The notes below the pieces were generated by a model. That model did not search any database. It was not told where the DNA came from and was given only the letters and a program-made list of their open reading frames with translations. DNA of 5,766 nucleotides from Chitinophagaceae bacterium. GTDB taxonomy: Bacteria > Bacteroidota > Bacteroidia > Chitinophagales > Chitinophagaceae. Positions 5,501-5,766 of the stretch are shown in pieces. Location of the stretch: the NCBI GenBank assembly GCA_018061385.1, contig JAGOUF010000179.1:1-5766 (forward strand), given 5' to 3'. The first letter of the stretch is position 1, and each line of letters starts with the position of its first letter. Made by a program: the position numbers and the translations under genes.

Positions 5501-5766
5501 ATGCAAACAGATTCAATAATTTATCATGTAACTACTCAACAAGAGTGGTTGCAAGCAAAGGAAATAGGATTTTATACTACACCATCATTGGCTATTGAAG
5601 GGTTTATACATTGTAGTACACAAAAACAAGTAAAAGGGGTATTGGAAAGATATTTTGTTGGAAAAACCAATTTGGTTGAATTGGTAATTGATACAAAAAA
5701 GCTAACGCATGAACTGAAATATGAAATTGCACCTTCTATAAATGAGGCATTTCCACACATATATGG
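5501..5766 (+). CDS. DUF952 domain protein, 3' end missing
   Basis: First 88 codons of a gene that runs off the right edge; complete DUF952 proteins are about 110-120 residues. The visible sequence follows the family from end to end: I-Y-H (7-9), W16-x2-A, G23-x-Y-x3-S-L (23-30), E33-G-F-I-H-C-S-T (33-40), Q43, L-V-x-L-V-I-D (58-64), K-Y-E (73-75) and F-P-H-I-Y-G at the cut. The conserved H-C-S and F-P-H-I-Y-G motifs are the likely active-site or binding residues; DUF952 is structurally related to ADP-ribosyltransferase/RNA 2'-phosphotransferase-like folds as I recall, but its reaction is not established. The ATG at 5501 is chosen because the family starts just before IYH; GTG/TTG codons upstream in frame are not needed. 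It is divergent from etfB, 185 bases away. Confidence 0.9.
   Translation, partial: MQTDSIIYHVTTQQEWLQAKEIGFYTTPSLAIEGFIHCSTQKQVKGVLERYFVGKTNLVELVIDTKKLTHELKYEIAPSINEAFPHIY

Noticed and set aside
5572..5760. Minus-strand open frame opposite the DUF952 gene
   Set aside because: The plus strand encodes an unmistakable DUF952 sequence over the same bases.

Overview
The window is an AT-rich piece of a Bacteroidota chromosome, probably from a Chitinophagaceae-like lineage; the phylum is much surer than the family. The evidence is the protein families present (a Bacteroidota-type EtfA/EtfB pair, a paired FeS/CCG oxidoreductase, and the small soluble family often labelled 'ABC transporter ATPase' in this phylum), a near-ideal Bacteroidota promoter (TTTG-N18-TATCTTTG) in front of etfB, and start codons preceded by A/T-rich stretches with no Shine-Dalgarno sequence. 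No mobile element, CRISPR array, tRNA or rRNA was seen, and no gene-free stretch exceeds 300 bases.

Layout from left to right. (1) Bases 1-1135, plus strand: the 3' part of a membrane-anchored protein with a NarI-like membrane domain and two [4Fe-4S] clusters, cut by the left edge. (2) Bases 1148-2895, minus strand: a tight cluster, transcribed right to left, of a CCG-domain FeS protein (HdrB/EMO-like), two very small membrane proteins that look like tandem paralogues, and a soluble ~170-residue protein of unknown function. It converges on gene 1 with only 12 bases between the stop codons. (3) Bases 2990-3418, minus: a small four-helix membrane protein resembling the Sm_multidrug_ex family. 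(4) Bases 3457-3492: a perfect 15-bp hairpin with T/A tracts, the terminator of (5) the etfB-etfA operon (5315 to 3520, minus), whose promoter lies at 5374-5403. (6) Bases 5501-5766, plus: the 5' part of a DUF952 gene, divergent from etfB and cut by the right edge.

How the genes work together (inference from family knowledge). EtfAB collects electrons from flavin dehydrogenases such as acyl-CoA dehydrogenases. The membrane dicluster protein and the separate CCG protein together contain the parts found fused in ETF:menaquinone oxidoreductase (EMO, a DUF224/HdrD-like membrane FeS protein). The window therefore probably encodes a complete ETF-to-menaquinone electron route with the oxidoreductase split over two genes on opposite strands. 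The two small membrane proteins and the unknown soluble protein are transcribed with the CCG subunit and are the least explained parts of the window.
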